Source: Amblyomma americanum (lineage: Eukaryota > Arthropoda > Arachnida > Ixodida > Ixodidae). Taken from it: DNA of 64,000 nt. Below are positions 8,572 to 20,500 of this stretch, piece after piece. The translations under genes were made by a program, and so were the position numbers. The first letter of the stretch is position 1. The number at the start of each line of letters is the position of its first letter. The notes below the pieces were generated by a model that ran no database searches, was not told where the DNA came from, and saw nothing but the letters and a program-made list of their open reading frames with translations. Location: positions 546,759,531 to 546,823,530 of the forward strand of contig NC_135497.1 of the NCBI RefSeq assembly GCF_052857255.1, in the 5' to 3' direction.

Positions 8572-10060
8572 AAAAACTGCACATGCACTGCTCAAACAAC
8601 ATGCTGTAGTCTCAGATTATTGCATATTTGTTAACTACACACTAATTACTTGGGCGCCAATGATCGACCCTGCCTATACTGACTCTCCTGTGGTAGTTGC
8701 AATTTCTGTTTGTGAACTACTTCCTGTTGGCTATAAGCAGAAAACAATCAGGATATGTTCCGCTCAACTGTAGTCTGCCGCCCTCCAGCTGTTAATATTG
8801 CTGCCAGCAAGTAATGCACGCATAATTTTGACAAGCGTGCATATCAGCTGGTTGAACGTTTTTCTGAAGTGCGTGTACTGTACAAATTTAGCTGCACGTC
8901 GTGTCTGTATGCTATCGCTTTTACTGCAAAGCTAGCACTCGAATGTAAGGCATTACAATCTGGCCTTGCATGTCGGCCCCGCACTGTGTGTGCAGGCATG
9001 ATGATCCACACTGGGAAATTTTTCTTTTTGATGAGTCAAATGCAAGGTGAAGTATGCATACGGTATTTCTCAGGTATTTTAACCACTTGTGGCAGAAGAC
9101 CCGAGCACCAAGCTTAATGGCAACGACCGAATCGGCACACTCAAGGTTATGCTTCATCTTCAGCTGTCAAATGAAAATGACCTCCGTAGAGAATAAAAAT
9201 TTTGAACAACAAATTTGGCAGAGCACACATGCACGCCAGCCGGCAGCCACTACTGAAATGGGCCCGACCACCCTCTGGATGAAAATGTCCTCTACCAAGG
9301 TTGTTGTGAGGCACCGTTGAAGGAACACACAACCGCCAACAATTCTTTAATAAAATAAATTATATTAGAGTTACATATATGGCCAACCAGCTACTTTTCC
9401 ATGCTCCTCTCCTTCCATTCCCACTAAGAGGTTTTTCTCCCTTCCGCTTGGCCTACCAGCTTTAGTCCTCCATCCCTGCTTGTTATGTGTGTCTGCCCTT
9501 CCGTTTACAAGAGTAGACAGCACCCCTTTTCTTTGAACGTCAAATGGGGAGCTTTCGGTGGTGTCCGCATTGGGCGTGTTATGAACGAATGCACACAAGC
9601 CGAAGAGGATTAAGGTGCAGATCCCATCGACAGAGATGACCACGGTGGCGCAGCAACAGTAGCGGCAATTTCGACAGCGTCATCAGGTGGCCGACGACTG
9701 CACAAAAAAAAGGATGACTAGCTGGGAAGGAGCCTGTTCTTCCCACGCTCGGCTCGATGCAAATGACCTTCCCCCTTTGACTGGTTCCCTACAAGAAGCG
9801 ACCGAAGATGGACAGATCACGGGAAGAGGGGAACGGTGCCTTCCAGTAATTAATCGTGTCTGACAAGAGCCGCCCCGGCCGGAGAGAGCCCACCGCATTT
9901 GAAGCCCACAGCGCGGCACCGGTGTTTTCGATAGACACGTGCCGCTTGCAATACGGTTGCCCCACTGTGCGATAGAGCAGCGGACCTGTGAACCCCCTTA
10001 CCCATTCCCACGAGTGCCTCCGCTTGCTAAGTGCTATGTGCAAATTTTCTCATCGTTAAG
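8572..10060. other. Unassigned stretch without recognised genes
   Basis: Small open frames occur on both strands, none with a recognisable domain. An AT-rich patch with AATAAAATAAATTATA at 9,347-9,363 could be a polyadenylation region but nothing upstream supports a gene. The 9,640-10,040 part is G/C-richer with two overlapping minus-strand frames of 78 and 84 codons that I do not recognise. Confidence 0.35.
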
Positions 10061-10064
10061 AAAT

Positions 10065-10262
10065 GTGTCACATATGGTATTGACCCCCGCCTGGTGAAGG
10101 GGCGGAGCCTTAGGGTATTTAACAAGCGTTCTCTTTAACAAGGCTCATCCAGTTGGCTCAAAGCTATTAACTTTTAATTTTTGACTGTTTGCACTTTTCT
10201 GAATTATGTAAATAAATTTCTTCAAAGTGCCAGTAAACCCGCTTTTTTGTGTTTTTCCCTAA
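10065..10262 (+). mobile_element. Possible LTR fragment (solo LTR) with promoter-like and poly(A)-like signals
   Basis: The stretch starts TGTCACATATGG, has a GC-rich part GGGGCGGAGCC, then a TATA-like TATTTAACAAG at 10,117-10,127 and, 85 bp later, TGTAAATAAATTTC with an AATAAA. That order (TG start, TATA, AATAAA) is what an LTR shows. No second copy, no primer-binding site I am sure of, and no gag or pol lies next to it, so the call is tentative. Confidence 0.3.
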
Positions 10263-10772
10263 TGTCAAGCTTCCATCGTTCCTCATTCCCTCTCCGACCC
10301 AACCACGCTGCCCTGCATCGTAACAAGAGGTGGAAGCGGTGCGATGCTGCTACCCGACCCATAACTGGCCCCATTGCCTATCGTCTGACCTCAATGGATA
10401 TCGGAGGCAGGGACCTGAAAACCCTGCAGCATTTCTTGGAAAGCAAACCTACACATGTGTGCATGTCATCTGCGTGTTTGTCTTCTCTGTGTTTTTGGGC
10501 GCGTGACTGTCAACTGCTGAGAGAAACAGTAAAGTGCAGTAAGTGCGAGATGAATGAACACGAAGCAGTGTATAGGGTCGTTCAGAATATATGCGAACAC
10601 GACTCAGTGTGGCCGCGCTCTGCAGAGCGCATCCGGGGCGCATCGAAACTAAGCGGCGCTGGCGCACAGGGGCCCGGTGGCGGTGATTCGTGTCGTCTGC
10701 TGCAGTGCAGAAGCGCACAGGCACTGTGCTTCCATTGCAGTGAAGCGCACCAGACTGTGTGCCGATAGCGTC

Positions 10773-10985
10773 CGAGCCCACCGATACGGTGTTTCGGGAA
10801 AGCGCACATCTCTCATTGCAGCGTATTGTCTTTGCTTCGGCTTGCAACTCAGTGGCCTGTTTTCTCAGTGCCACAATACCGGTTAAATATATGTATTGTT
10901 GGAAATTTAGAAGCCTTGCTATTGTTCGGCTATGCAGCTTACCAAAGCGAATCGGGCTTCTTGGGACGCCAATACGGCCCCGAAC
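10773..10985 (+). repeat. Inverted repeat S, left arm
   Basis: About 213 bp, starting CGAGCCCACCGATACGG, that matches the reverse complement of 11,740-11,950 with about 85% identity by eye. Shared blocks include TCTCATTGCAGC, GCTTCGGCTTGCAACTC, TTAAATATATGTATTG and CTTACCAAAGCGAATCGGG. The peptides read from the arms match (for example VKYMYCWKF in both), but the frames end soon and do not look like a protein. About 750 bp separate the arms. Confidence 0.7.
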
Positions 10986-11739
10986 GATGACGACCATGTG
11001 GAGGGTGGTAACTTGCACTGAAATCGCGCATTAAACAGCTGCTTCGCGTTTCACTTCCACTCAAACGGGGTCTCCGCAGCTGAGATTGATCTCGGGTGCC
11101 CCGACAATGCAGTCGGGCGGTCTGCATTGAGCCAGCGCGGTAAGGCTTCCTCAGAGCTTTACCGCACTATGCAAGTGACGTGGATAGCGGAGAGCTTCAT
11201 TTTATGCGCGTGCTGTGTGAGGCGGATGAGATACTTTGCAGCAGCTGCTAATCTCTGTGCAGATCGATGAAATCAATGTCATTCTTCTTGGCCACAATTC
11301 TCTCATAATACGCCTCGCGCGAAAGTGTTCACAGACTGCACCGCTCCACATCGAATTTATTAAAGAACTGATAAACATCATCAACAGTTGTAATGAGTTT
11401 GAAAGAAATCAGAATGCGTTTAACTCATCACAGAATTTTTGTTTTATGCATGTCATTGATTCCAGCATTAAGCAGGCTGTGCGACAATGCATTTAGAAGC
11501 TCAAGCGATCATTCTCAGGACCCTATTCGTAGTGCGTTGTAATAGCCTGTCACGCTGGTCTCTTCTTCTGGATCCGCTTTGACCCCCGATAATATAAAAG
11601 AGCAAAGCCAGCAGTCACCGAAACTGATGTTGCGGATCGCCGCGTGGTTACCACATTTCAATGGATGATGAAATGCAAGTATGCCTAAGGGCTGTGCAAT
11701 GTGTATGCATGTTAAAGACGCGTCGTGAATAATAATTAT
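10986..11739. other. Spacer between the arms of inverted repeat S
   Basis: No element recognised. An 86-codon frame on the plus strand (11,236-11,496) and a 60-codon frame on the minus strand overlap each other and match nothing I know. If S is the terminal repeat of a foldback element, this is its interior. Confidence 0.35.
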
Positions 11740-11950
11740 CAGAGGCCCTATCCGCGTCTCACGTGGCCCGATTCGCTTTGGTAAGCCGCATAACCGAACA
11801 ATAGCAGGGCTTATAAATTTCCAGCAATACATATATTTAACCAGTATCATGACACTGAGAAAACAGGACACCGAGTTGCAAGCCGAAGCTAAGACAATGT
11901 GCTGCAATGAGAGAAGTGCGCTGTCCAGCAACGCCGTATCGGTGGGCTCG
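11740..11950 (-). repeat. Inverted repeat S, right arm
   Basis: Reverse-complement partner of 10,773-10,985, ending GTATCGGTGGGCTCG at 11,936-11,950. Similarity stops sharply at that point, which fixes the outer boundary of the pair; the inner boundary near 11,740 is less sharp. The next feature, a 75-bp direct repeat, begins at the outer boundary. Confidence 0.7.
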
Positions 11951-12018
11951 CTACAAAGTTCTCTATTGCTGAAGGCAGCCTGGCTGCTCCTCAAAACGAT
12001 AAATATTTTAGACAACAA
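11947..12018 (+). repeat. Short direct repeat T, copy 1
   Basis: About 72 bp starting CTCGCTACAAAG, with TTGCTGAAGGCAGCCTGGCTG and ending ATAAATATTTTAGACA. It recurs 239 bp downstream at 12,186-12,257 in the same orientation. It touches the outer end of inverted repeat S, so it may be the flank or end of an element. Confidence 0.65.
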
Positions 12019-12185
12019 CGCGAGGAGGCAACACGAAAAATGAAACTGACCTAACATCAAGCACACATTACACGAGAGAACAAAAAATAGTACGATGCCT
12101 CCATTCCACATGCTGTTCTCTAATATCCTACGCAATCTTTCACAGTGGTAGTATTTAAACAATATGTCTATACTACAATTCAAAG

Positions 12186-12257
12186 ATCCGCTACAAGGCT
12201 CTCTGTTGCTGAAGGGAACCTGGCTGCTTTCCGCAACCATAAATATTTTAGACACAC
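12186..12257 (+). repeat. Short direct repeat T, copy 2
   Basis: Partner of 11,947-12,018: CCGCTACAAGGCTCTC, TTGCTGAAGGGAACCTGGCTG, then ATAAATATTTTAGACACA. Differences from copy 1 are mostly single substitutions. The 167 bp between the copies show no recognised feature. Confidence 0.65.
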
Positions 12258-14720
12258 ACAGATGCTGCTATGTAATGTACATGTTGCGAATGGTAAGCGT
12301 GCGAGTGGCACTAGCAGAGGCATCCGCAGTAAAACTTCGCTCAGTGCATACATGTATCTGTGCAACTGTTGTAGCTGGCTCAGACTTTTTAAAGCACATC
12401 GGAGTGATTTTTCTCCTCGACATCCTTTGGATAAGCTCCGCTTTTGTTAGTGGAACACAAGAAATGAGAGATAAAATAATTAAAGCGACAACAAACACAG
12501 GGCAAGCTACGAAAACGGATCAGTTAGTGTGTCGCGTTCATTGCTTTCCAAAAAGCATATGATGCGAAAAATTACCAGATCTGAACACAGCCGATTTCTC
12601 CCTGCCTCATGCAATTACTTGAATTCATGAAAAAAATCACGAAATACTATTTCGCTCAGAGTGACGCTTACGTCGCGACCTGCTACAACGCGACCACGCA
12701 GTTTTTCCCTTCTTTGGGAAGCGTGCGCTGGGCTGCTGTGTGCACAGATCGCAAGCACAGAGGAAGTGGTATCGTAAGCGTTCTGCAAATGCTCGCAACA
12801 GTAAAAAAAGCATGTGCATCGACTTTATGTAAACCGCCATCAAGCTTTGCTAAAAGCGTTAGGCTTGACTGTACACGCATCACAAGTTTCGCACTTCTGA
12901 AATCTGACCACATAGCGAAGTAACTGCAAAACTCACCTCCAAGCTCCATTACTTGGGCGGAATAGAATGCCTTCTCATCTTTTCCGCCGCGCCAGTAGAC
13001 GTCCTTTTTTTCGCCAGGTCGCTAACGCCAGTCGTTGAGGCATCATGGAAAGGTGTAGCGCAAAGGAAACAAGGACGACATAGATACGTGTACGACAGCT
13101 TTTGCGCCGTCGGTCGAAGTATTTCACGTACCGACACAGAGCTGAGTGATGACGCAAACGTTGGACGCAAACGACCGCTGTAGACTTGGACTGGCTTGGC
13201 GACGCGGACCGCACACGGCGCTGCATACGATGATGATGATGACCTCTTCGTTACAAACCAGAATAATAAGTACGTTTTATTCGTTCAATTTCGTCTGTTT
13301 ATTTCCTGCGGCAGAACTTGCGTATCCGACCATGATCTCCATACCGCTCCTTATCGCAGCCTCCTCGTGCAGCGCATCCGGCCATCCAGTTGACTGCTGA
13401 TTGACCGCATGTAGTAGCAGACGACGCGGGGCTCTACACACCATGAAATACATATAGTTGAAAAGTTACAAATACTACTTTGAAGGGGAAATAGTTATGA
13501 GGTCCGTGTCAAGCCGTGCCACAGAGCGTTGGTCCAACATAAGCAGAACCAACTGCAGAACCAACTAGCCCGTCAAATCGGTCTTCCACCTTTGACTGCC
13601 CATGGAGTGTGAATAGGGTGGCTTGCCACTGACCTGAAATCAGGGACTTAGGACCAGCAGAGGGGGAAATATAGATGGCTGAATAGATAAGTTGATGCAC
13701 TGAAAGAATTTATGTTAAGAAATCAGAAGTGTGCAAGGTACGAGGACGAAGAGGCTCTCAAAAATAAACTGATAGTGTGCACTAGAACACGGAACTGGGT
13801 AGCACAACCGCGCCCTCGATCGAGGTGATCGAGGAGTTCTATAAGCATAGTTTCGCAGTGTTCTCTGGCACACCGCTTTCGCGTCCGGGTCGTAATGGCA
13901 GCGGGTGAAGGTTTGGGCTATGCTCGAGACAATTAGTATAGCCAGGGACTCCGGAAATCTTTTTTTTGCGGAAGGGCAGGACTTCGAGCTTATTTTGTTA
14001 TTTTTTTATTTAATGCTCATTTACACAATAAATTTTATACATATAATTTTTCAATGTTCAAAGCTTGATGCAAAGTATCACGTTGCGGTCACGACACTCC
14101 AGCTGTCAGGAAGACAAAGAAAAGGCTTCCAAAATTAACTGTTTAAGGGGCTGACTCACGCCCACTAAGAACTGAATTACTCGGCGGCTGCGATAGCCTT
14201 AATTATGCGTGCTCGGCGGTCATCGACCTCAATGTCATGCAGTTCTTGGTCGTGCTGAACTTAAAGCTGGCAAGGAACCTTCGAGACAAAGAACCACACG
14301 CAGCAAGAATCATGGAAAAATGTGGAATCATTTGCACGTGGCATGATAAACGGCATAAGTCTGGTCGCACCCCGCATTCCAAAACAAAATGATAAAGCCG
14401 CGTGCCGGAGGTTGTGAGTGAGAACGAACAAACGGTGCAAAGATTCATGGCAATATAAAATAATTGAAATGAGGAGCTTATAGGTGGGAAGCTGTACGAA
14501 CGAGGAGTGATCAATTCCATTAAAAATGCCTGCGCATAGTTTGTTTATTTCTGCTAATAATGATCATGTACACGGTCAGGTCGATATATAGTCGATCGAA
14601 TTCTGTAGGGACATGACCGGTTTAGGTTACTCATATACGAAATGCTTTACAACAGGCTACTATGCCAAGCAGCTCATGCAGCCCCACTGTGCTTTGAATT
14701 AAAAGAGTCCTAGAACTAAT
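12258..14720. other. Unassigned stretch before the satellite
   Basis: I see no mobile element or confirmed gene. The 12,940-13,250 part is CpG-rich compared with its flanks. On the minus strand an ATG at 12,949-12,947 is followed 13 nt later by a good splice-donor match (GAG then GTGAGT, 12,936-12,931), so a short first coding exon is possible but unproven. A GATGATGATGATGA microsatellite lies at 13,229-13,242. Frames of 77 codons (13,905-14,138, plus) and 105 codons (14,520-14,203, minus) match nothing I recognise. Confidence 0.35.
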
Positions 14721-14770
14721 ATGTGTTTCAATTTTCAGAAATCCGATCCAAGTAGAAGCAAATGAAGATT

Positions 14771-14839
14771 GGGGGGGGCGCATCCCCCCCCCCCTGAAAA
14801 TTGTGGGGGGCGCGACCTTCCACGCTGCCCCCCCCCCCC
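14771..14839. repeat. Alternating G-run and C-run low-complexity block
   Basis: G8 at 14,771-14,778, C11 near 14,784-14,794, G6 at 14,805-14,810 and C12 at 14,828-14,839. Each G run can pair with the C run after it, giving two strong hairpins. It lies 35 bp before the first satellite monomer. Run lengths in such DNA are often misread, so exact counts should not be trusted. Confidence 0.75.
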
Positions 14840-17519
14840 TGTTCTGTGGTTCTTGTGTATAGCCAACCTGAACTCGGGTAGGTGGCCCTACAGATACGTG
14901 ATCGGCCCGCTGGAGTGGGTATATCTCGCATATTGTATATCTGATATTGGTCGCAAAGCCGATGTCTATTAGTAAACAAGTTTAAAACATCCGAGGTGTT
15001 CTGAGAGATGTCCGATCCGACGAAGCATTCGGTAAGGAAAGATCTTTGAAGGCATTTCGCAGTGTATACCGGATTGTTTTTTTTTCCGAATATATAGCTT
15101 TCGTTGAACTATAGGAACTTTTTGGAAAACTTTTATTGACATATCTAAAAAAAACCCTTCATTTCTGCAAGAAAAAGAAACACACACGGGTAGGCGGCCC
15201 TATAGATATGAGATCTGCCTGCTGGAGTGGGTATATCTCGCATATTGTACATCTGATATTGGTCGCAAAGCCGATGTCTATTGGTAAACAAGTTTAAAAC
15301 GTCCGAGGTGTTCTGAGAGATGTCCGATCCGACGAAGCATTCGGTCAGGAAAGATCTTTGAAGGCAGTTCGCAGTGTATACCGGATTGTTTTTTCCGAAA
15401 ATATAGCTTTTGTTGAACTATAGGAACTTTTTGGAATTCTTTTATTGACATATCTCAAAAACACCCTTCATTTCTGAAAGAAAAAGAAACACATGGGTAG
15501 GCGGCCCTATAGATATGTGATCTGCCCGCTGGTGTGGGTATATTTCGCATATTGTACATCTGATATTGGTCGCGAAGCCGATGTCTATTGGTAAACAAGT
15601 TTAAAACGTCCGACGTGTTCTGAGAGATGCCCGATCCGACGAAGCATTCGGTCAGAAAAGATCTTTGAAGGCAGTTCGCAGTGTATACCGGATTGTTTTT
15701 TCCGAATATATAGCTTTTGTTGAACTATAGGTACTTTTTGGAATTCTTTTATTGACGAATTAAAAAAAAAAACCTTCATTTCTGCAAGAAAAAGAAACAC
15801 ACATGGGTAGGCGGCCCTATAGATATGTGATCTGCCCGCTGGAGTGGGTATACCTCGCATATTGTACATCTGATATTGGTCGAAAAGCCGATGTCTATTA
15901 GTAAACATGTTTAAAACGTCCGAGGTGTTCTGAGAGATGTCCGATCCGACGAAGCATTCGGTCAGGAAAGATCTCTGAAGCCAGTTCGCAGTGCATACCG
16001 GATTGATTTTTCCGAATATATAGCGTTTGTTGAACTATAGGAACATTTTGGAATTCTTTTATTGACATATCTCAAAAAAATCCTTCATTTCTGCAAGAAA
16101 AAGAAACACACACGGGTATGCGGCCCTATAGATATGTGATCTGCCTGGTGGAGTGGGTATATCTCGCATATTGTACATCTGATATTGGTCGCAAAGCCGA
16201 TGTCTATTGGTAAACAAGTTTAAAACGTCCGAGGTGTTTTGAGAGATGTGCGATCCGACGAAGCATTCGGTCAGAAAAGATCTTTGAAGGCAGTTCGCAG
16301 TGTATACCGGATTGTTTTTCTCCGAATAAATAGCTTTTGTTGAACTATAGGAACTTTTTGGAATTCTTTTATTGAAATATCTAAACAAAACCCTTCATTT
16401 CTGCAAGAAAAGGAAACACACACGGGTAGGCGGTCCTATAGATATGTGATCTTCCCGCTGGAATGGGTATATCTCGCATATTGTACATCTGGTATTGGTC
16501 GAAAAGCCGATCTATATTGGTAAACAAGTTTAAAACGTCCGAGGTGTTCTGAGAGATGTCCGATCCGACGAAGCATTCGGCCAGGAAAGATCTTTGAAGG
16601 CAGTTCGCAGTGTATACCGGATTGTTTTTTTTTTCCGAATATATAGCTCTCGTCGAACTGTAGGAACTTTTTGGAATCCTTTTATTGACATGTCTCAAAT
16701 AAACCCTTCATTTCTGCAAGAAAAAGAAACACACACGTGTAGGCGGCCCTCAAGATACGTGATCGGCCCGCTGGAGTGGGTATATCTCGCATATTGTATA
16801 TCTGATATTGGTCGCAAAGCCGATGTCTATTGGTAAACAAGTTTAAAACGTCCGAGGTGTTCTGAGAGATGTCCGATCCGACGAAGCATTCGGTCAGAAA
16901 AGATCTTTGAAGGCAGTTCGCAGTGTATTCCTGATTATTTTTTTTCCGAATATATAGCTTTCGTTGAACTATAGGAACTTTTTGGAATTCCTATATTGAC
17001 ATATCTCAAAAAAACCCTTCATTTCTGCAAGAAAAAGAAACACATACGGGTAGGCGGCCCTATAGATATGTGATCTGCCTGCTGGAGTGAGTATATCTCG
17101 CATATTGTACATCTGATATTGGTCGCAAAGCCGATGTCTATTGGTAAACAAGTTTAAAACGTCCGAGGTGTTCTGAGAGATGTCCGATCCGACGAAGCAT
17201 TCGGTCAGGAAAGATCTTTGAAGGCAGTTCGCAGTGTATACCGGATTGTTTTTCCGAATATATACCTTTTGTTGAACTATAGGAACTTTTTGGAATTCTT
17301 TTATTGACATATCTCAAAAAACCCTTCATTTCTGCAAGAAAAAGAAACACACACGGGTAGGCGGCCCTATAGATATGTGATCTGCCCGCTGGAGTGGGTA
17401 TATCAAGCATATTGTACATCTGATATTGGTAGCAAAGCCGATGTCTATTGGTAAACAAGTTTAAAACGTCCGAGGTGTTCTGAGAGATGTCCAATCCGAC
17501 GAAGCATTCGGTCAGGAAA

Positions 17520-20500
17520 GATCTTTGAAGGCAGTTCGCAGTGTATACCGGATTGTTTTTTCCGAATAAATAGATTTTGTTGAACTATAGGAACTTTTTG
17601 GAATTATTTTATTGACATATCTCAAAAAAACCCTTCATTTCTGCAAGAAAAAGAAACACACACGGGTAGGCGGCCCTCTAGATATGTGATCTTCCCGCTG
17701 GAGTGGGTATATCTCGCATATTGTACATCTGGTATTGGTCGAAAACCCGATCTATAATGGTAAACAAGTTTAAAACGTCCGAGGTGTTCTGAGATGATGT
17801 CCGATCCGACGAAGCATTCGGTCAGGAAAGATCTTTGAAGGCAGTTCGCAGAGTATACCGGATTGTTTTTTTTCCGAATATATAGCTTTCGTCGAACTAT
17901 AGGAACTTTTTGGAATCCTTTTATTGACATATCTCAAATAAACCCTTCATTTCTGCAAGAAAAAGAAACACACACGGGTTGGCGGCCCTATAGATATGTG
18001 ATCTGCCCGCTGGAGTGGGTATATCTCGCATATTGTACATCTGATATTGGTCGCAAAGCCGATGTCTATTGGTAAACAAGTTTAAACCGTCCGAGGTGTT
18101 CTGAGAGATGTCCGATCCGACGAAGCATTCGGTCAGGAAAGATATTTGAAGGCAGTTCGCAGTGTATACCGGATTGTTTTTTTTTCGAATATATAGCTTT
18201 CGTTGAACTATAGGAACTTTTTGGAATTCTTTTATTGACATATCTCAAAAAACCCTTCATTTCTGCAAGAAAAAGAAACACACACGGGTAGGCGGCCCTT
18301 TAGATATGTGATCTGCCCGCTGGAGTGGGTATATCTCGCATATTGTACATCTGATATTGGTCGCAAAGCCGATGTCTATTGGTAAACATGTTTAAAACGT
18401 CCGAGGTGTTCTGAGAGATGTCGGATCCGACGAAGCATTTGGTCAGGAAAGATCTTTGAAGGCAGTTCGCAGTGTATACCGGATTGTTTTTTCCCAATAT
18501 ATAGCTTTTGTTGAACTATAGGAACTTTATGGAATTCTTTTATTGACATATCTCAAAAACCCTTCATTTCTGCAAGAAAAAGAAACACACACGGGTAGGC
18601 GGCCATATAGATATGTGATCTTCCCGCTGGAGGGGGTATATCTCGCATATTGTACATCTGGTATTGGTCGAAAAGCCGATCTATATTGGGAAACAAGTTT
18701 AAAACGTCCGAGGTGTTCTGAGAGATGTCCGATCCGACGAAGCATTCGGTCAGGAAAGATCTTTGAAGGCAGTTCGCAGTGTATACCGGATTGTTTTTTT
18801 TCCAAATATATAGCTCTCGTCGAACTATAGGAACTTTTTGGAATCCTTTTATTGACATATCTCAAATAAACCCTTCATTTCTGCAAGAAAAAAAACACAC
18901 ACGGGTAGGCGGCCCTAAAGATACGTGATCGGCCCGCTGGAGTGGGTATATCTCGCATATTGTATAACTGATATTGGTCGCAAAGCCGATGCCTATAAGT
19001 AAACCAGTTTAAAACGTCCGAGGTGTTCTGAGAGCTGTTCGATCCGACGAAGTATTCGGTCAGGAAAGACCTTTCAAGGCAGTTCGCAGTGTATCGAATT
19101 GTTTTTTTCGAATATATAGCTTTTGTCGAACTATAGGAACCTTTTGGAATTCTTTTATGGACATATCTCAAATAAACCCTTCATTTTTGCAAGAAAAAAA
19201 ACACACATGGGCAGGCGGCTCTATAGATATGTGATCTGCCCGCTGGAGTGGGTATATCTCGCATATTGTACATCTGATATTGGTCTCAAAGCCGATGTAT
19301 ATTGGTAAACAAGTTTAAAACATCCGAGGTGTCCTGAGAGATGTTCGATCCGACGAAGCATTCGGTCAGGAAAGATCTTTGAAGCCAGTTCGCAGTGCAT
19401 ACCGGATTGTTTTTTCCGAATATATAGCTTTCGTTGAACTATACGAACATTTTGGAATTCTTTTATTGACATATCTCAAATAAACCCTTCATTTCTGCAA
19501 GAAAAAAAACACACACGGGTAAGCGGCCCTATATATACGTGATCGGCCCGCTGGAGTGGGTATATCTCGCATATTGTATATCTGATATTGGTCGCAAAGC
19601 CGATGCCTATAAGTAAACCAGTTTAAAACGTCCGGGGTGTTCTGAGAGCTGTTCGATCCGACGAAGTATTCGGTCAGGAAAGATCTTTGAAGGCAGTTCG
19701 CAGTGTATACCGGATTGTTTTTTTCCGAATATATAGCTTTCGTTGAACTATTGGAACTTTTTTGAATTCTTTTATTGACATATCTAAAAAAAAGCCTTCA
19801 TTTCTGTAAGAAAAAGAAACACACACGGGTAGGCGGCCCTATAGATATGTGATCTGCCCGCTGGAGTGGGTATATCCCGCATATTGTATATCTGATATTG
19901 GTAGCAAAGCCGATGTCTATAGGTAAACAAGTTTAAAACGTCCGAGGTGTTCTGAGAGATGTCCGATCCGACGAAGCATTCGGTCAGGAAAGATATTTGA
20001 AGGCAGTTCGCAGTGTATACCGGATTGTTTTTTTTCGAATATATAGCTTTCGTTGAACTATAGGAACTTTTTGGAATTCTTTTATTGACATATCTCAAAA
20101 AACCCTTCATTTCTGCAAGAAAAAGAAACACACACGGGTAGGCGGCCCTATAGATATGTGATCTCCCCGCTGGAGTGGGTGTATCTCGCATATTGTACAT
20201 TTGATATGGGTCGCAAAGCCGATGTCTATTGGTAAACATGTTTAAAACGTCCGAGGTGTTCTGAGAGATGTCCGATCCGACGAAGCATTCGGTCAGGAAA
20301 GATCTTTGAAGGCAGTTCGCAGTGTATACCGGATTGGTTTTTCCGAATATATAGCTTTCGTTGAACTATAGGAACTTTTTGGAATTCTTTTATTGACATA
20401 TCTAAAAAAAACCCTTCATTTCTGCAAGAAAAAGAAACACACACGGGTAGGCGGCCCTATAGATATGTGATCTGCCCGCTGGAGTGGGTATATCTCGCAT

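Noticed and set aside
8174..8773. 199-codon open frame on the plus strand
   Set aside because: It runs from unassigned DNA through the LINE 3' remnant and its tail (residues about 108-132 come from the LINE), has no known domain, and overlaps a 97-codon frame on the other strand.
10618..10631. Perfect 14-bp palindrome CGCTCTGCAGAGCG
   Set aside because: Short palindromes of this kind are expected by chance in a window of this size, and nothing nearby gives it a role.
11515..12255. 246-codon open frame on the minus strand
   Set aside because: It spans the right arm of inverted repeat S and the T direct repeats; its left-arm counterpart breaks soon. The match between arms is due to the DNA repeat, not to a conserved protein.
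13740..13960. Possible LINE fragment with IEEFYKHSF-like reading near 13,825
   Set aside because: Resembles the linker before a LINE reverse transcriptase only over about 10 residues and shifts frame at once; too short to support.
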